Below are positions 37,702-46,808 of a DNA stretch of 64,000 bases, one piece after another. Made by a program: the position numbers and the translations under genes. The notes under the pieces were generated by a model that searched no databases, was not told where the DNA came from, and saw nothing but the letters and a program-made list of their open reading frames with translations. The stretch's first letter is position 1. Each line of letters begins with the position of its first letter. The DNA is from CBDCFL01 sp965216135 (GTDB lineage Bacteria; Pseudomonadota; Alphaproteobacteria; Rhodobacterales; Rhodobacteraceae). The DNA lies in the NCBI GenBank assembly GCA_965216135.1, contig CBDCFL010000023.1:248001-312000 (forward strand), given 5' to 3'.

Positions 37702-38454
37702 ATGGAGCTTGACGTGACATTTTTCGCGTTCGCGGTGCCAGCGGTGCTGTTTGCGGGGATTTCCAAGGGCGGTTTCGCGTCCGGCGCGGCATTTGCGGCG
37801 GCGCCGTTCTTGGCGCTAATCCTTGAACCGGCGGCGGCTGTGGGTCTGATGCTGCCGTTGTTGATGCTGATGGATTTGGGTGCGCTGAAAGCCTATTGGC
37901 GCAAATGGGACTGGCCGGCCTCGCGCGCGCTGATCTTGGGCAGCGTGCCGGGCATTGCCAGCGGGGCCGTGCTGGTGAGCCTGGTCGATCCGGACGTATT
38001 TCGCTTGCTGATCGGTCTGATCGCAATCGGCTTTGTGGTCTTTCAGGCATCGCGGCGGTCGGGATCGTTCAAGGCCCGATCCGGCAAATCGCCATTGTGG
38101 CTGGGCTATCCGATGGGCGCGTTGGCCGGGCTCACCAGTTTTATCGCCCATGCAGGCGGGCCACCGGCGGCGGTTTTCATGTTATCGCGGCAGATGACCA
38201 AAACCGGCTTCCAGGCAACCTCGGTCCTGGTCTTTTCAGCGATCAATCTTTTGAAATTCGTGCCATTCGTCGCGCTGGGCATGATTACACCTGACATGAC
38301 CATCGCCTGGTTGGTTCTGGCACCGCTTGCGTTTTTTGGGATATGGCTGGGCGTTCTGGCCCATAATGTCGTGTCAGAGGCGATATTCTTTCGTCTGACT
38401 TATCTTTTTCTGGTCGTAACAGGCACCAAACTGATCTGGGACGCCCTGACCTGA
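37702..38454 (+). CDS. TSUP-family (TauE/SafE) sulfite/anion exporter permease
   Basis: 250 residues from the ATG at 37702 with about seven or eight hydrophobic helices. The two family repeats begin FAGISKGGFASGAAF and GALAGLTSFIAHAGGPPAAVFML, the latter being the well-conserved second-half signature. It sits in the inner membrane; family members move sulfite, sulfoacetate or other organosulfur anions, so the substrate is only suggested. It is divergent from mdh and apparently monocistronic. Confidence 0.9.
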   Translation: MELDVTFFAFAVPAVLFAGISKGGFASGAAFAAAPFLALILEPAAAVGLMLPLLMLMDLGALKAYWRKWDWPASRALILGSVPGIASGAVLVSLVDPDVFRLLIGLIAIGFVVFQASRRSGSFKARSGKSPLWLGYPMGALAGLTSFIAHAGGPPAAVFMLSRQMTKTGFQATSVLVFSAINLLKFVPFVALGMITPDMTIAWLVLAPLAFFGIWLGVLAHNVVSEAIFFRLTYLFLVVTGTKLIWDALT

Positions 38455-38504
38455 AGTAATGCGGCTGCCCTCATACGCCCCGCATCGCGAATTCATAGTC
38501 TCAC

Positions 38505-38822
38505 TCAGGCGTCGCTGCCGGGAATGACCGGCAAAGCCTCGGCTACGGTTTCAAAAGCCTGACCTGCGGCCACAAGGCAGGTTAATCCGTTGGGCATTGT
38601 CACGGTGATTGTCCAGGTGCCGGTTTCTGTCGAGGCAAAGACCTCAACAACCGCATTATTGGAGCCGAGCCCGATTGACTGGCGGCTCTCGCCATACTTG
38701 CTGGCCAGCCGGTCGACAACCGATTCGCGCGGCGCGCAATTGTTCTGTTGGGCAATTGCGTGGCCTGTGGCCATGATCATCGCGCCTACCCCAAGCGAAA
38801 GTGCCAGAAACGTCCGTTTCAT
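38505..38822 (-). CDS. small periplasmic hypothetical protein
   Basis: 105 residues from the ATG at 38822; the longer frame to 38867 would place the signal peptide internally. The signal peptide is MKRTFLALSLGVGAM, cleaved after GHAIA. The mature part carries NNCAPRESVVDRLASKYGE and TWTITVTMPNGLTCLVAAG, with two cysteines that may pair. Similar short proteins are common in Rhodobacterales but have no function that I can name. Confidence 0.75.
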   Translation of the reverse strand: MKRTFLALSLGVGAMIMATGHAIAQQNNCAPRESVVDRLASKYGESRQSIGLGSNNAVVEVFASTETGTWTITVTMPNGLTCLVAAGQAFETVAEALPVIPGSDA

Positions 38823-39139
38823 GTTGTCTTTCCTTCCAATTGTGGGGCGCTCCACCTGGCCTGCCAATGTGCTGGCAATCTGGATGCGGCACCCACGTTT
38901 CTGTGGTGTCGGATTTACTCACACGATCGGCGGTTATCCGAGCGTTCCTCCTGTTGTTCCGACGTCAGAAAAATCTCGCATCAAAGCAGCCAACAAAGAG
39001 TTAAGACGACGCCCTGCGCGGAACAAAGTTTGAACGGCTTTGTGGCAAAGGATTGAAATCAAGGATTTTCTGCGGTGCGGCAAATTTCGCCTTGTAACTA
39101 AAATGGTTACGGTAAACCTTTTCGTAACCAATATCGGGG

Positions 39140-40003
39140 ATGAGAATCATGGTTCCGGCTGCGCGACCGACACGTTCGGTGCTTTACATTCCCGCATCGC
39201 GGGCAAGCGCCGTGGACAAGGCCCGAAATCTGCCCACCGACGCGATTATATTTGATCTCGAGGATGCGGTCGCGGTAGATCAGAAAGTTGCGGCGCGCGA
39301 GGCATTGAACGAGGCGCTGGCTGCCGGTGGATACGGTCGCCGAACTCTGCTGGTTCGCGTCAACGGTTTGGACACGCCATGGGGTGCAGCGGACATCGCG
39401 GCATTTGCCGACGCCAAAATTGATGGCCTGCTGGTTCCCAAGGTCGAGGTTCCCGAGGATCTGGACGCGGTAATGAAGATCAGCGACACGCATCCGCTTT
39501 GGGCGATGATGGAAACCGCGCGTGGCGTTCTGTGCGCCGGTCAGATCGCGGATCACGCCTCGGTCGCCGGGCTGGTTGTGGGCACTAACGATCTGCTGAA
39601 CGAACTTGGGGCGCAGCATCAGGACGGACGCGCCGGTGTCCAGACCTGCCTGCAATTGTGTCTGCTGGCGGCCCGGGCGGCGGGCATTGCCTGTGTGGAC
39701 GGCGTCTTTAATGCGTTCAGGGACGACGACGGATTGCGGGCCGAATGTCTGCAGGGGCGAAAACTCGGTTACGACGGAAAAACCCTGATCCACCCTGCGC
39801 AACTGGCTATTGCAAACGAGGTCTTTGCGCCGAAGCCAACCGAGATTGACCTCGCGAAGCGTCAGATCGCGGCCTTTGAGGAAGCTGAGGCGGAAGGCCG
39901 CGGGGTTGCCGTGCTTGACGGAAGAATTGTTGAAAATCTACATGTATTTGCCGCCAAGGCGACGCTTGCCAAGGCTGTGGCAATTGGAGAGATGGAGGAA
40001 TAA
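39140..40003 (+). CDS. mcl2: HpcH/HpaI-type CoA ester lyase, (S)-malyl-CoA thioesterase-like
   Basis: 287 residues (an ATG at 39149 is an alternative start). TIM-barrel signatures of the CitE/malyl-CoA lyase family: RSVLYIPASRASAVDKA, DAIIFDLEDAVAVDQK, VRVNGLDTPWG, LLVPKVEVPEDL and GRKLGYDGKTLIHPAQ. Length and sequence fit the Mcl2 branch, which hydrolyses (S)-malyl-CoA in the ethylmalonyl-CoA pathway; a malyl-CoA lyase (Mcl1) is the alternative. The next genes nnrU and mch support the pathway. Symbol assigned by analogy with Rhodobacter gene order. Confidence 0.75.
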   Translation: MRIMVPAARPTRSVLYIPASRASAVDKARNLPTDAIIFDLEDAVAVDQKVAAREALNEALAAGGYGRRTLLVRVNGLDTPWGAADIAAFADAKIDGLLVPKVEVPEDLDAVMKISDTHPLWAMMETARGVLCAGQIADHASVAGLVVGTNDLLNELGAQHQDGRAGVQTCLQLCLLAARAAGIACVDGVFNAFRDDDGLRAECLQGRKLGYDGKTLIHPAQLAIANEVFAPKPTEIDLAKRQIAAFEEAEAEGRGVAVLDGRIVENLHVFAAKATLAKAVAIGEMEE

Positions 40004-40552
40004 ATGGGCTGGTTGATCTTAGGCGTGCTGTTGTGGAGCTTTACACATACTTTCAAGCGTTGGGCACCAGATGCGCGCGGGCGGATGGGCAATGCGGCCA
40101 AGGGTGTGGTTGCGCTTGCTTCGTTGGGCGCAATTGCGCTGATGGTGATCGGCTATCGCGCCGCCGAACCGGTCGAGCTGTGGTCGTTCGGCAGCTGGGC
40201 GACCCCGGTCAATAACCTGCTGATGGTGATCGCCGTGGTGCTGTTTGGGCTTGGCTTTTCCAAAAGCCGCCTGCGCGGCTGGTTGCGCCATCCGATGCTG
40301 AGCGGCGCGCTTGTCTGGGCGGTGGCGCATCTGCTGGTCAACGGCGACGTGCCGTCACTGGTGCTGTTTGGCGGGCTGGGGGCTTGGGCGGTGGCCGCGA
40401 TCATGCTGATCAACCGGTCCGAGCCCGCACCAGAGCCCTTCACCGGCGGCAGTATCGCGGGCGATATACGGTTGTTCATCCTATCGGCGGTCATTCTGGC
40501 GATAATCGTTGCGGTCCACACGTGGATCGGCCCGTCGCCATTTGTCGCGTGA
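40004..40552 (+). CDS. NnrU-family membrane protein
   Basis: 182 residues, ATG directly after the TAA of the preceding gene. About five hydrophobic segments, starting MGWLILGVLLWSFTHTFKRW and including LWSFGSWATPVNNLLMVIAVVLFG and the family motif GWLRHPMLSGALVWAVAHLL. NnrU-type proteins are multi-pass proteins named from nitric-oxide-related loci and resemble isoprenylcysteine methyltransferase folds; function here is unknown. It is cotranscribed between the two CoA-pathway genes. Confidence 0.88.
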   Translation: MGWLILGVLLWSFTHTFKRWAPDARGRMGNAAKGVVALASLGAIALMVIGYRAAEPVELWSFGSWATPVNNLLMVIAVVLFGLGFSKSRLRGWLRHPMLSGALVWAVAHLLVNGDVPSLVLFGGLGAWAVAAIMLINRSEPAPEPFTGGSIAGDIRLFILSAVILAIIVAVHTWIGPSPFVA

Positions 40553-40557
40553 CAGAT

Positions 40558-41592
40558 ATGACCGCCATGAAGACCGATCCCGGACGTTTCTTTGAGGATT
40601 ACGCGATCGGCGAGATCATCCGCCACGCGGTGCCACGAACCATATCGGGAGGGGAACGGGCGCTGTATCACGCCTTATATCCGGCCCGTCATGCGCTTTA
40701 TTCGTCAGATGCTTTTGCGCAATCGTGCGGGCTTGCAGCATCGCCGCTTGATGATCTGGTGGCGTTTCACGCGGTTTTTGGCAAAACCGTGCCCGACATC
40801 TCGGTGAACGCGCTGGCCAATCTGGGCTACGCTGAGGGGCGGTGGCTGCAACCGCTTTGGCCCGGCGATACAGTGCGCTCTGAGAGCGAAGTGATCGGTC
40901 TGAAGCAGAACTCAAACGGCAAATCCGGCGTCGTCTGGGTGCGCACCACGGGACTAAACCAGCGCGACGAGCCGGTCCTGAGCTATGTGCGCTGGGCGAT
41001 GGTGCGCAAGGCCGATACGGATGCGCCTGCGTCCCAGAGCGTCATACCGAGCCTTGCGGCCTCGGTCGCAGCCAATGATCTGGTGATCCCAAAGGGGCTG
41101 GATTTCACCGGTTACGATTTCGCTCTCGCCGGAGAGCCGCATCGCTGGGCCGATTACCAGATCGGTGAGATGATCGACCATGTCGATGGTGTGACCATCG
41201 AGGAAGCCGAGCACATGATCGCAACGCGGCTGTGGCAGAACACCGCCAAAGTTCACTTTGACGCCACTCAGCGGCCCGACGGCAAGCGGTTGATCTACGG
41301 CGGTCACGTGATCTCGATGGCGCGTGCGCTGAGTTTCAACGGCCTGGCCAATGCGCAGATGATCGTCGGACTGAACGCAGGCACGCATGCCAACCCATGC
41401 TTTGCTGGGGATACGGTGCGCGCCTGGTCTGAGGTGCTGGACAAGGCCGAAACGGCGGCGCCGGAGGTTGGTGCAATCCGGCTCAGGCTGGTGGCGACCA
41501 AGGGTGAAGCGCTCGCGCTTAGGGGCGGTGACGGGAAATACCTGCCCGATGTGCTGCTTGATCTCGATTACTGGGCGCTGATGCCTCTGTGA
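40558..41592 (+). CDS. mch: mesaconyl-CoA hydratase (MaoC double hot-dog)
   Basis: 344 residues from the ATG at 40558 (40567 is an alternative). The N-terminal half GRFFEDYAIGEIIRHAVPRTI and the C-terminal half DYQIGEMIDHVDGVTIEEAEH are two MaoC-like hot-dog domains; FAGDTVRAWSEVLDK is also characteristic. It interconverts mesaconyl-C1-CoA and beta-methylmalyl-CoA in the ethylmalonyl-CoA pathway for acetate assimilation. Its neighbour mcl2-like enzyme acts next in that pathway. A hairpin follows its stop. Confidence 0.88.
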   Translation: MTAMKTDPGRFFEDYAIGEIIRHAVPRTISGGERALYHALYPARHALYSSDAFAQSCGLAASPLDDLVAFHAVFGKTVPDISVNALANLGYAEGRWLQPLWPGDTVRSESEVIGLKQNSNGKSGVVWVRTTGLNQRDEPVLSYVRWAMVRKADTDAPASQSVIPSLAASVAANDLVIPKGLDFTGYDFALAGEPHRWADYQIGEMIDHVDGVTIEEAEHMIATRLWQNTAKVHFDATQRPDGKRLIYGGHVISMARALSFNGLANAQMIVGLNAGTHANPCFAGDTVRAWSEVLDKAETAAPEVGAIRLRLVATKGEALALRGGDGKYLPDVLLDLDYWALMPL

Positions 41593-42071
41593 GGGCGGCG
41601 CGGCAGGCGCGTTGCCCCCCCCCCGGACACTGATCCGGGGTTCACTCCGAGATATTTGTTCAATAGAGGCCGATCACAATCAACAGAACCGGCGGCAGGT
41701 CCCGGTCAGGGGCCGAAGGGTTCGCTATGACATGTCGAAGGTGGTCAAGCAGACCCCAGGGAGGCAACCGGAGCGCTCCTTTCTTCTAGGCTCAAACTTT
41801 ACGAAATGCTGAGTTTTTCATAGAATATTCGCCTGGCGGGCGTGTAGCGGTTGGAAATTCTGCTTTTCCACCTTGTGCGTACGTATCGACGGTTCAATTG
41901 CGTGGCCGGGAAGTGCCGGAAGCAGTCATTGAACGCGCACAGATTATTCGCCGATCAGGCACGTCGGGAACCTTCGCTTTCCCATTCGATCGGTCAGCTC
42001 GAAAGCTGCGCTTGGCAACGCAAGCAGCCGATAAATTGACCCGATTATGGCGAGCCGCCTGACGCCAGCAC
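41593..42071. other. 479-bp intergenic region with a hairpin and a C-tract
   Basis: No gene is supported. A poly-C run (about 41625-41634) leads into a 7-bp perfect stem CCCCGGA/TCCGGGG (41631-41637, 41644-41650), a possible terminator for mch without a T-run. Short open frames in this stretch have no ribosome sites or recognisable products. Confidence 0.6.
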
Positions 42072-42145
42072 TTATTTTGGGAGCGGAACCGGTTCGTCAC
42101 TGAGCAGCCACAGGCCTGCGATGATCTTCGCCCTTTCGCCGATGT

Positions 42146-43021
42146 TTAGGGGGGCGGATAGTTCATCTTCGTGCCCGGCGCGAAGCCTCTTGGATTGGCG
42201 ATGAACGCATTCAGGTCTTTTAACGTCCAGGTGCCGTCGAGCGCGACAAATGCTGGCGAGTGTTCGTAGTCGTCCCGCCCGGCCTTGGGCTGGCCCACGA
42301 CGTCCCAAAGATAAGGTCCGATCGTGACCTTCCGCCTCTGATTTTTTTGCAAATCGTGGCATGTCGAGCACCGGGTAAGAATTCCCTCGGCTTCGTCTGC
42401 CGCGACCCTGGCCAACAGGCCGGATACGGGCTCCACGGGCGGCGGCGACGCACCATTTGCGACCAGCAATGTCGTAATATCCGTTTCCTGATTGATCCCG
42501 GCCATGTGGAGGGGTGTTTCGCTTTCGTTAGCAGTCGCGTTGACATCCGCGCCCGCGTTAACCAACAACTCGGCAACGCCAAGACGACCCCGCTCGGCCG
42601 CGAGGTGCAAAGGCGTCAGGCCAAGACTATCCCGAGCTGTGACATCTGCGCCGTTGGCGATGAGCAAGGATGTTATGATCGCCGAACCTTTGAGTGCGGC
42701 CACATGCAACGGCATTCCAAATGTGGACGACAATGCGTTGACGTCGGCGTCATTGGCGATCAGAAATTCCACGACTTCCTGGCGATCGGCCAGAATCGCC
42801 ACATGAAGCGGCGCGCCGTTGCGGCTATTCCGATTGATGTCCTCGCCCTGATCCAGCAGCTCACGGACGGTATCGACATCGCCCTGTCGCGCTGCAGTGT
42901 GTATCGGGGCGGCGTGTGCCGCTGAGATTCCGAACGCAAGCAACAGCGCCAGGATGGTCATGGGCGCGCGCCTCGCTGTGGCCGCTGTGGGGACGGCACT
43001 CAGTAATCCGAATTTGCGCAT
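42146..43021 (-). CDS. ankyrin-repeat protein fused to a c-type cytochrome domain, 3' frameshift
   Basis: 291 residues from 43021, with GGGAGGGAG just upstream. A signal peptide ends ISAAHA; residues ~40-200 are five ankyrin repeats (APLHVAILADRQEVVEFLI, TPLHLAAERGRLGVAELLV); the C-terminal part has a heme site CSTCH and a Met-ligand loop PGTKMNY. It should be periplasmic with one covalent heme. The frame stops in a C6 run at PPP; a one-base change would continue LNIGERAKIIAGLWLLSDE to 42072. Loss of this last helix would weaken the cytochrome fold. Confidence 0.8.
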   Translation of the reverse strand: MRKFGLLSAVPTAATARRAPMTILALLLAFGISAAHAAPIHTAARQGDVDTVRELLDQGEDINRNSRNGAPLHVAILADRQEVVEFLIANDADVNALSSTFGMPLHVAALKGSAIITSLLIANGADVTARDSLGLTPLHLAAERGRLGVAELLVNAGADVNATANESETPLHMAGINQETDITTLLVANGASPPPVEPVSGLLARVAADEAEGILTRCSTCHDLQKNQRRKVTIGPYLWDVVGQPKAGRDDYEHSPAFVALDGTWTLKDLNAFIANPRGFAPGTKMNYPPP

Positions 43022-43374
43022 GGCTCTCCCTCCCTTTGATCCTTGGGTTCTCGGGAAGAACGTACACCTTTCGAGAACAAGCTCGGGAAATATCTTCGTG
43101 ACACACGCGGCTTGTCTAACTTATGTCCGGTTAAAGTCAAAAACGGTGTTCGGTGCACTGGTGCGCACGTCAGATTCCTCTCGCATGTCGGAATTTCAAT
43201 CTGAGAATCTCACACTACCCCCTCAAACCGAATGCTGCGCCCGCCCCAGAAACCACGCCGGAATCAACCCGATGCCGATGGTTCCGGCGGCGGCGATCGC
43301 CAGAGCCGCACGCATAGGCGCAGTCGCCCGATTGTGAGCGCGCGGCGGTGGATAGTCTGTTAGGCGATAGTTCC
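43022..43374. other. intergenic region, no supported gene
   Basis: Divergent promoter space between the ankyrin-cytochrome gene and the DUF1194 gene. A 30-codon hydrophobic open frame at 43223-43315 (minus) has no ribosome site and is not called. Confidence 0.5.
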
Positions 43375-44043
43375 ATGCGGTGGATTTTTGCGTTTTTCGT
43401 GTTGATGTCGGTGCCCGCGAAAATCCGGGCCTGCGACCTGGCGCTTTTGCTGGCGGTCGATGTCTCAGGATCGGTCGATGCCAGCGAATACGACACGCAA
43501 ATGCTGGGCATTGCCGAGGGCCTGCGCGATCCGGTCGTGGCCGAAGCGCTGGTGCGCGCTGATGCACAGGTGGCGCTGGTGCAATGGACCGGCACGTCGC
43601 GACAGGACATGTCGATCCCCTGGGTCCGAGCGGTGGATTTCGCCACGGTTGAGGAACTGGCCGATCAGGTGGACGCCCTGCCGCGACGCTGGCGCAATTA
43701 CGCCACCGCCATTGGCGAGGCGCAGGCATTTTCAATCACCCATATGGCCGAAGTACAGACATGCAGGCGTCTGGTCATCGACATCTCTGGCGATGGCATG
43801 TCCAACGAAGGCGTCGAACCGGCAACATTGCGCGCAGCACTGGCAGAAGCGGGAATTTCGGTGAATGCGCTGGCCATTGAAACTGACGAGGGCGACCTGA
43901 CCGGATATTTCTGGGAAAATGTCATTTCCGGGCCGGGCGCTTTTGTCGAGACCGCGGACGGGTTTGAGGATTTTGCCGACAAGATGCGCCGCAAACTGCG
44001 CCGCGAGACCACCAAACAGGTCTCTTCAATTGATCCCTACTAA
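43375..44043 (+). CDS. DUF1194 (von Willebrand A-like) secreted protein
   Basis: 222 residues from the ATG at 43375, chosen because it places the signal peptide (MRWIFAFFVLMSVPAKIRA) at the N-terminus. The mature part begins CDLALLLAVDVSGSVDASEYD, a MIDAS-type DxSxS metal site, and continues with IDISGDGMSNEG, giving a VWA fold without a transmembrane anchor. Typical of the DUF1194 family in Rhodobacterales. Probably a periplasmic protein-binding domain; ligand unknown. It precedes the sdh operon by 177 bp. Confidence 0.88.
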   Translation: MRWIFAFFVLMSVPAKIRACDLALLLAVDVSGSVDASEYDTQMLGIAEGLRDPVVAEALVRADAQVALVQWTGTSRQDMSIPWVRAVDFATVEELADQVDALPRRWRNYATAIGEAQAFSITHMAEVQTCRRLVIDISGDGMSNEGVEPATLRAALAEAGISVNALAIETDEGDLTGYFWENVISGPGAFVETADGFEDFADKMRRKLRRETTKQVSSIDPY

Positions 44044-44220
44044 CAACGCTTTTGTGTTTTCAGCTTTAGCAATCAGGTGTTTGCGGCGTGATGTCGGCTT
44101 GCTGCAATTCGCCGCATCGCAGAACTTTCTGTCGCTGATAGCGCCAACGCCGCGTGACAAGTTGGATATTGTCGATCACACCTAGTAGCATATGCGCGCG
44201 CCAAGCACGAAGGATCGACG

Positions 44221-44604
44221 ATGGCTGACGGCAAAACAGACAACCGGCCACTTTCGCCGCATCTGACGATCTACCGGCCGCAGCTGACCTCGATGTCCTC
44301 GATATTCACCCGGATCACCGGAAATGCGTTGCTGGTCGGCGTGGTGCTGATTGTCTGGTGGCTGCTGGCGGCGTCGATTTCTTCCGGTTATTTCGCCTTC
44401 GTGGATGGTCTTATGACCAGCTGGCTGGGACAGCTGATCCTGATCGGCTCGCTCTGGGCGCTTTGGTATCATCTGCTGGCGGGGCTCAGGCATCTGATCT
44501 GGGATCAGGGCTGGGGGCTGGAGATCGGGGCGGCGGAAATGCTGGGCTGGGCGGTGATTGCCGGATCGTTCGTGCTGACCGCGCTCAGCCTGTTGGTGAT
44601 TTGA
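44221..44604 (+). CDS. sdhC: succinate dehydrogenase cytochrome b556 subunit
   Basis: 127 residues, ATG preceded by GAAGGA. The signature RPLSPHLTIYRPQLTSMSSI is followed by three transmembrane helices; heme-ligand His candidate in ALWYHLLAGLRHLIWD. It anchors complex II in the inner membrane and binds heme b and quinone with SdhD. First gene of sdhCDA. Confidence 0.96.
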   Translation: MADGKTDNRPLSPHLTIYRPQLTSMSSIFTRITGNALLVGVVLIVWWLLAASISSGYFAFVDGLMTSWLGQLILIGSLWALWYHLLAGLRHLIWDQGWGLEIGAAEMLGWAVIAGSFVLTALSLLVI

Positions 44605-44617
44605 AGGGGCGGTGAGC

Positions 44618-44989
44618 ATGGCATTTCTGACAGATCGCAAACGCGCAAACGCCACCGGATCGGCGCGTGAGGGGACAAACCGGCACTGGTCTATGACCAT
44701 CTCTTCGGTCGCCCTGCTGGTGCTGATCCCGCTGTTCATATTCTCACTTGGGCCGATGATCGGGCAGAGCCATGAGGCCGTAACCAGCCATTTCGCGCGA
44801 CCCTACGCGGCGCTGATCACGGCGCTGACGATCTGGGTTGGGCTAATGCATTTCAAAAGCGGCGTCCGGGTGCTGATCGAAGATTACGTGCATGGAATTG
44901 CGCGCGAGTTCCTAATAATCGCGATGATCTGTCTGGCCTACGGGCTGGCCGCGACCGGCGTTTTCGCCATTCTGAAAATGGCGCTCTGA
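44618..44989 (+). CDS. sdhD: succinate dehydrogenase hydrophobic membrane anchor subunit
   Basis: 123 residues from the ATG at 44618; a GTG six bases upstream is a possible alternative. Three hydrophobic helices follow a polar N-terminus (TGSAREGTNRHWSMTISS). The heme/quinone-region sequence is VGLMHFKSGVRVLIEDYVHG. It pairs with SdhC, which ends 13 bp upstream, and precedes sdhA by 13 bp. Confidence 0.95.
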   Translation: MAFLTDRKRANATGSAREGTNRHWSMTISSVALLVLIPLFIFSLGPMIGQSHEAVTSHFARPYAALITALTIWVGLMHFKSGVRVLIEDYVHGIAREFLIIAMICLAYGLAATGVFAILKMAL

Positions 44990-45002
44990 AGGGTTTCGAC
45001 AC

Positions 45003-46808
45003 ATGGCAGAATACGAATACGAGACCCACGAATATGACGTTGTCGTTGTTGGGGCCGGGGGCGCTGGCTTGCGCGCGACGCTGGGCATGGCCGAGCAGGG
45101 ATTGCGCACGGCTTGTGTGACCAAGGTGTTCCCGACCCGCAGCCATACGGTGGCCGCGCAGGGCGGGATTGCGGCAAGCCTGGGCAATATGGGCCCCGAC
45201 AATTGGCAATGGCATATGTATGACACGGTCAAGGGCTCTGACTGGCTGGGCGACACCGATGCGATGGAATATCTGGCGCGTGAAGCCCCCAAGGCAGTCT
45301 ATGAGCTGGAACATTACGGCGTGCCGTTTTCGCGCACCGAAGAGGGCAAGATTTACCAACGCCCGTTCGGCGGCCACACGACCGAATTTGGCGAAGGCCC
45401 GCCGGTTCAGCGCACCTGTGCAGCCGCTGACCGTACCGGGCACGCGATTTTGCATACGCTTTATGGCCAATCCCTGAAGCATAATGCCGAGTTTTACATC
45501 GAATATTTCGCCATTGATTTGATCATGGCCGAGGATGGCACTTGTCAGGGCGTGCTGGCGTGGAAGCTGGACGACGGCACGCTGCATTTGTTTTCCGCCA
45601 AGATGACGGTGCTGGCCACCGGCGGCTATGGGCGGGCTTATTTCAGCGCCACATCAGCCCACACCTGCACCGGTGATGGTGGCGGGATGGTGGCGCGCGT
45701 CGGTCTGCCACTGCAGGATATGGAGTTCGTGCAGTTTCACCCGACCGGGATCTACGGCGCTGGCACGCTGATCACTGAAGGCGCGCGCGGTGAAGGCGGG
45801 TACCTGACCAATTCTGAGGGCGAGCGGTTCATGGAACGCTATGCGCCCACCTACAAGGATCTGGCGTCGCGCGACGTGGTTTCCCGCTGCATGACGCTGG
45901 AAATTCGCGAGGGCCGGGGGATCGGGGCAGACAAGGACCACCTCCACCTGAACCTGAACCACCTGCCCGCGGAAACGCTGGCCGAGCGGCTGCCGGGGAT
46001 CAGCGAGTCGGCGCGCATTTTTGCCGGTGTTGATCTGACGCGCGAGCCGATCCCGGTGCTGCCGACCGTGCATTACAATATGGGCGGCGTGCCGACCAAT
46101 TACTGGGGCGAGGTGCTGAAACCGACCGACGATGACCCCGATGCGCTGGCCCCGGGTCTGATGGCGGTTGGCGAGGCCGGGTGTGCTTCGGTCCACGGGG
46201 CCAACCGGCTTGGGTCAAACTCGCTGATCGACCTGGTGGTGTTTGGCCGCGCCGCGGCGATCCGGGCGGGCGAAGTGGTGGATGCGTCCGGCACGATCCC
46301 GCCGGTGAACATTGCGTCTGTCGATGCGGCGCTGGATCGGTTCGACGGGTTGCGCCACGCATCCGGGGCGGTGCCAACCGCCGATCTGCGCATCGAAATG
46401 CAAAAGACAATGCAGGACGACGCCGCCGTGTTCCGCGCCGACAAGACGCTGGCCGAGGGGGTTGCGAAAATGACCGCGGTCGCCGCCAAGATCGGTGATT
46501 TGTCGGTCACCGACCGCTCGATGATCTGGAATTCCGACCTGATGGAAACGCTGGAACTGACCAATCTGATGCCCAATGCGCTGGCCACCATCGTCGCCGC
46601 CGAGGCCCGCAAGGAAAGCCGCGGCGCGCATGCGCATGAGGATTACCCCGACCGCGACGACAAGACCTGGCGCGTGCATTCGCTGGCAACGGTGGATGGC
46701 GCGAATGTGTCGCTCAGCTATCGGCCTGTGCATCTGAACCCGCTGACCACCAAGGATGAGGGTGGGATTGATCTAAAGAAAATCGCACCGAAGGCGCGGG
46801 TTTATTAG
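45003..46808 (+). CDS. sdhA: succinate dehydrogenase flavoprotein subunit
   Basis: 601 residues, full length. FAD site VVVGAGGAGLRATLGMAEQG, covalent-flavin His in PTRSHTVAAQGG, catalytic region EFVQFHPTGIYGAGTLITEGARGEGG, and C-terminal GEAGCASVHGANRLGSNSL. It oxidises succinate to fumarate at the cytoplasmic face of complex II. Unusually, sdhB does not follow directly; four other genes and a junction fragment separate them. Confidence 0.98.
   Translation: MAEYEYETHEYDVVVVGAGGAGLRATLGMAEQGLRTACVTKVFPTRSHTVAAQGGIAASLGNMGPDNWQWHMYDTVKGSDWLGDTDAMEYLAREAPKAVYELEHYGVPFSRTEEGKIYQRPFGGHTTEFGEGPPVQRTCAAADRTGHAILHTLYGQSLKHNAEFYIEYFAIDLIMAEDGTCQGVLAWKLDDGTLHLFSAKMTVLATGGYGRAYFSATSAHTCTGDGGGMVARVGLPLQDMEFVQFHPTGIYGAGTLITEGARGEGGYLTNSEGERFMERYAPTYKDLASRDVVSRCMTLEIREGRGIGADKDHLHLNLNHLPAETLAERLPGISESARIFAGVDLTREPIPVLPTVHYNMGGVPTNYWGEVLKPTDDDPDALAPGLMAVGEAGCASVHGANRLGSNSLIDLVVFGRAAAIRAGEVVDASGTIPPVNIASVDAALDRFDGLRHASGAVPTADLRIEMQKTMQDDAAVFRADKTLAEGVAKMTAVAAKIGDLSVTDRSMIWNSDLMETLELTNLMPNALATIVAAEARKESRGAHAHEDYPDRDDKTWRVHSLATVDGANVSLSYRPVHLNPLTTKDEGGIDLKKIAPKARVY

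Noticed and set aside
41612..42039. Short open frames in the mch-ankyrin gap
   Set aside because: No ribosome sites, no recognisable sequence, and codon pattern unlike the neighbours.
43223..43315. 30-codon hydrophobic minus-strand frame
   Set aside because: No ribosome site and no conserved context; too short to support.
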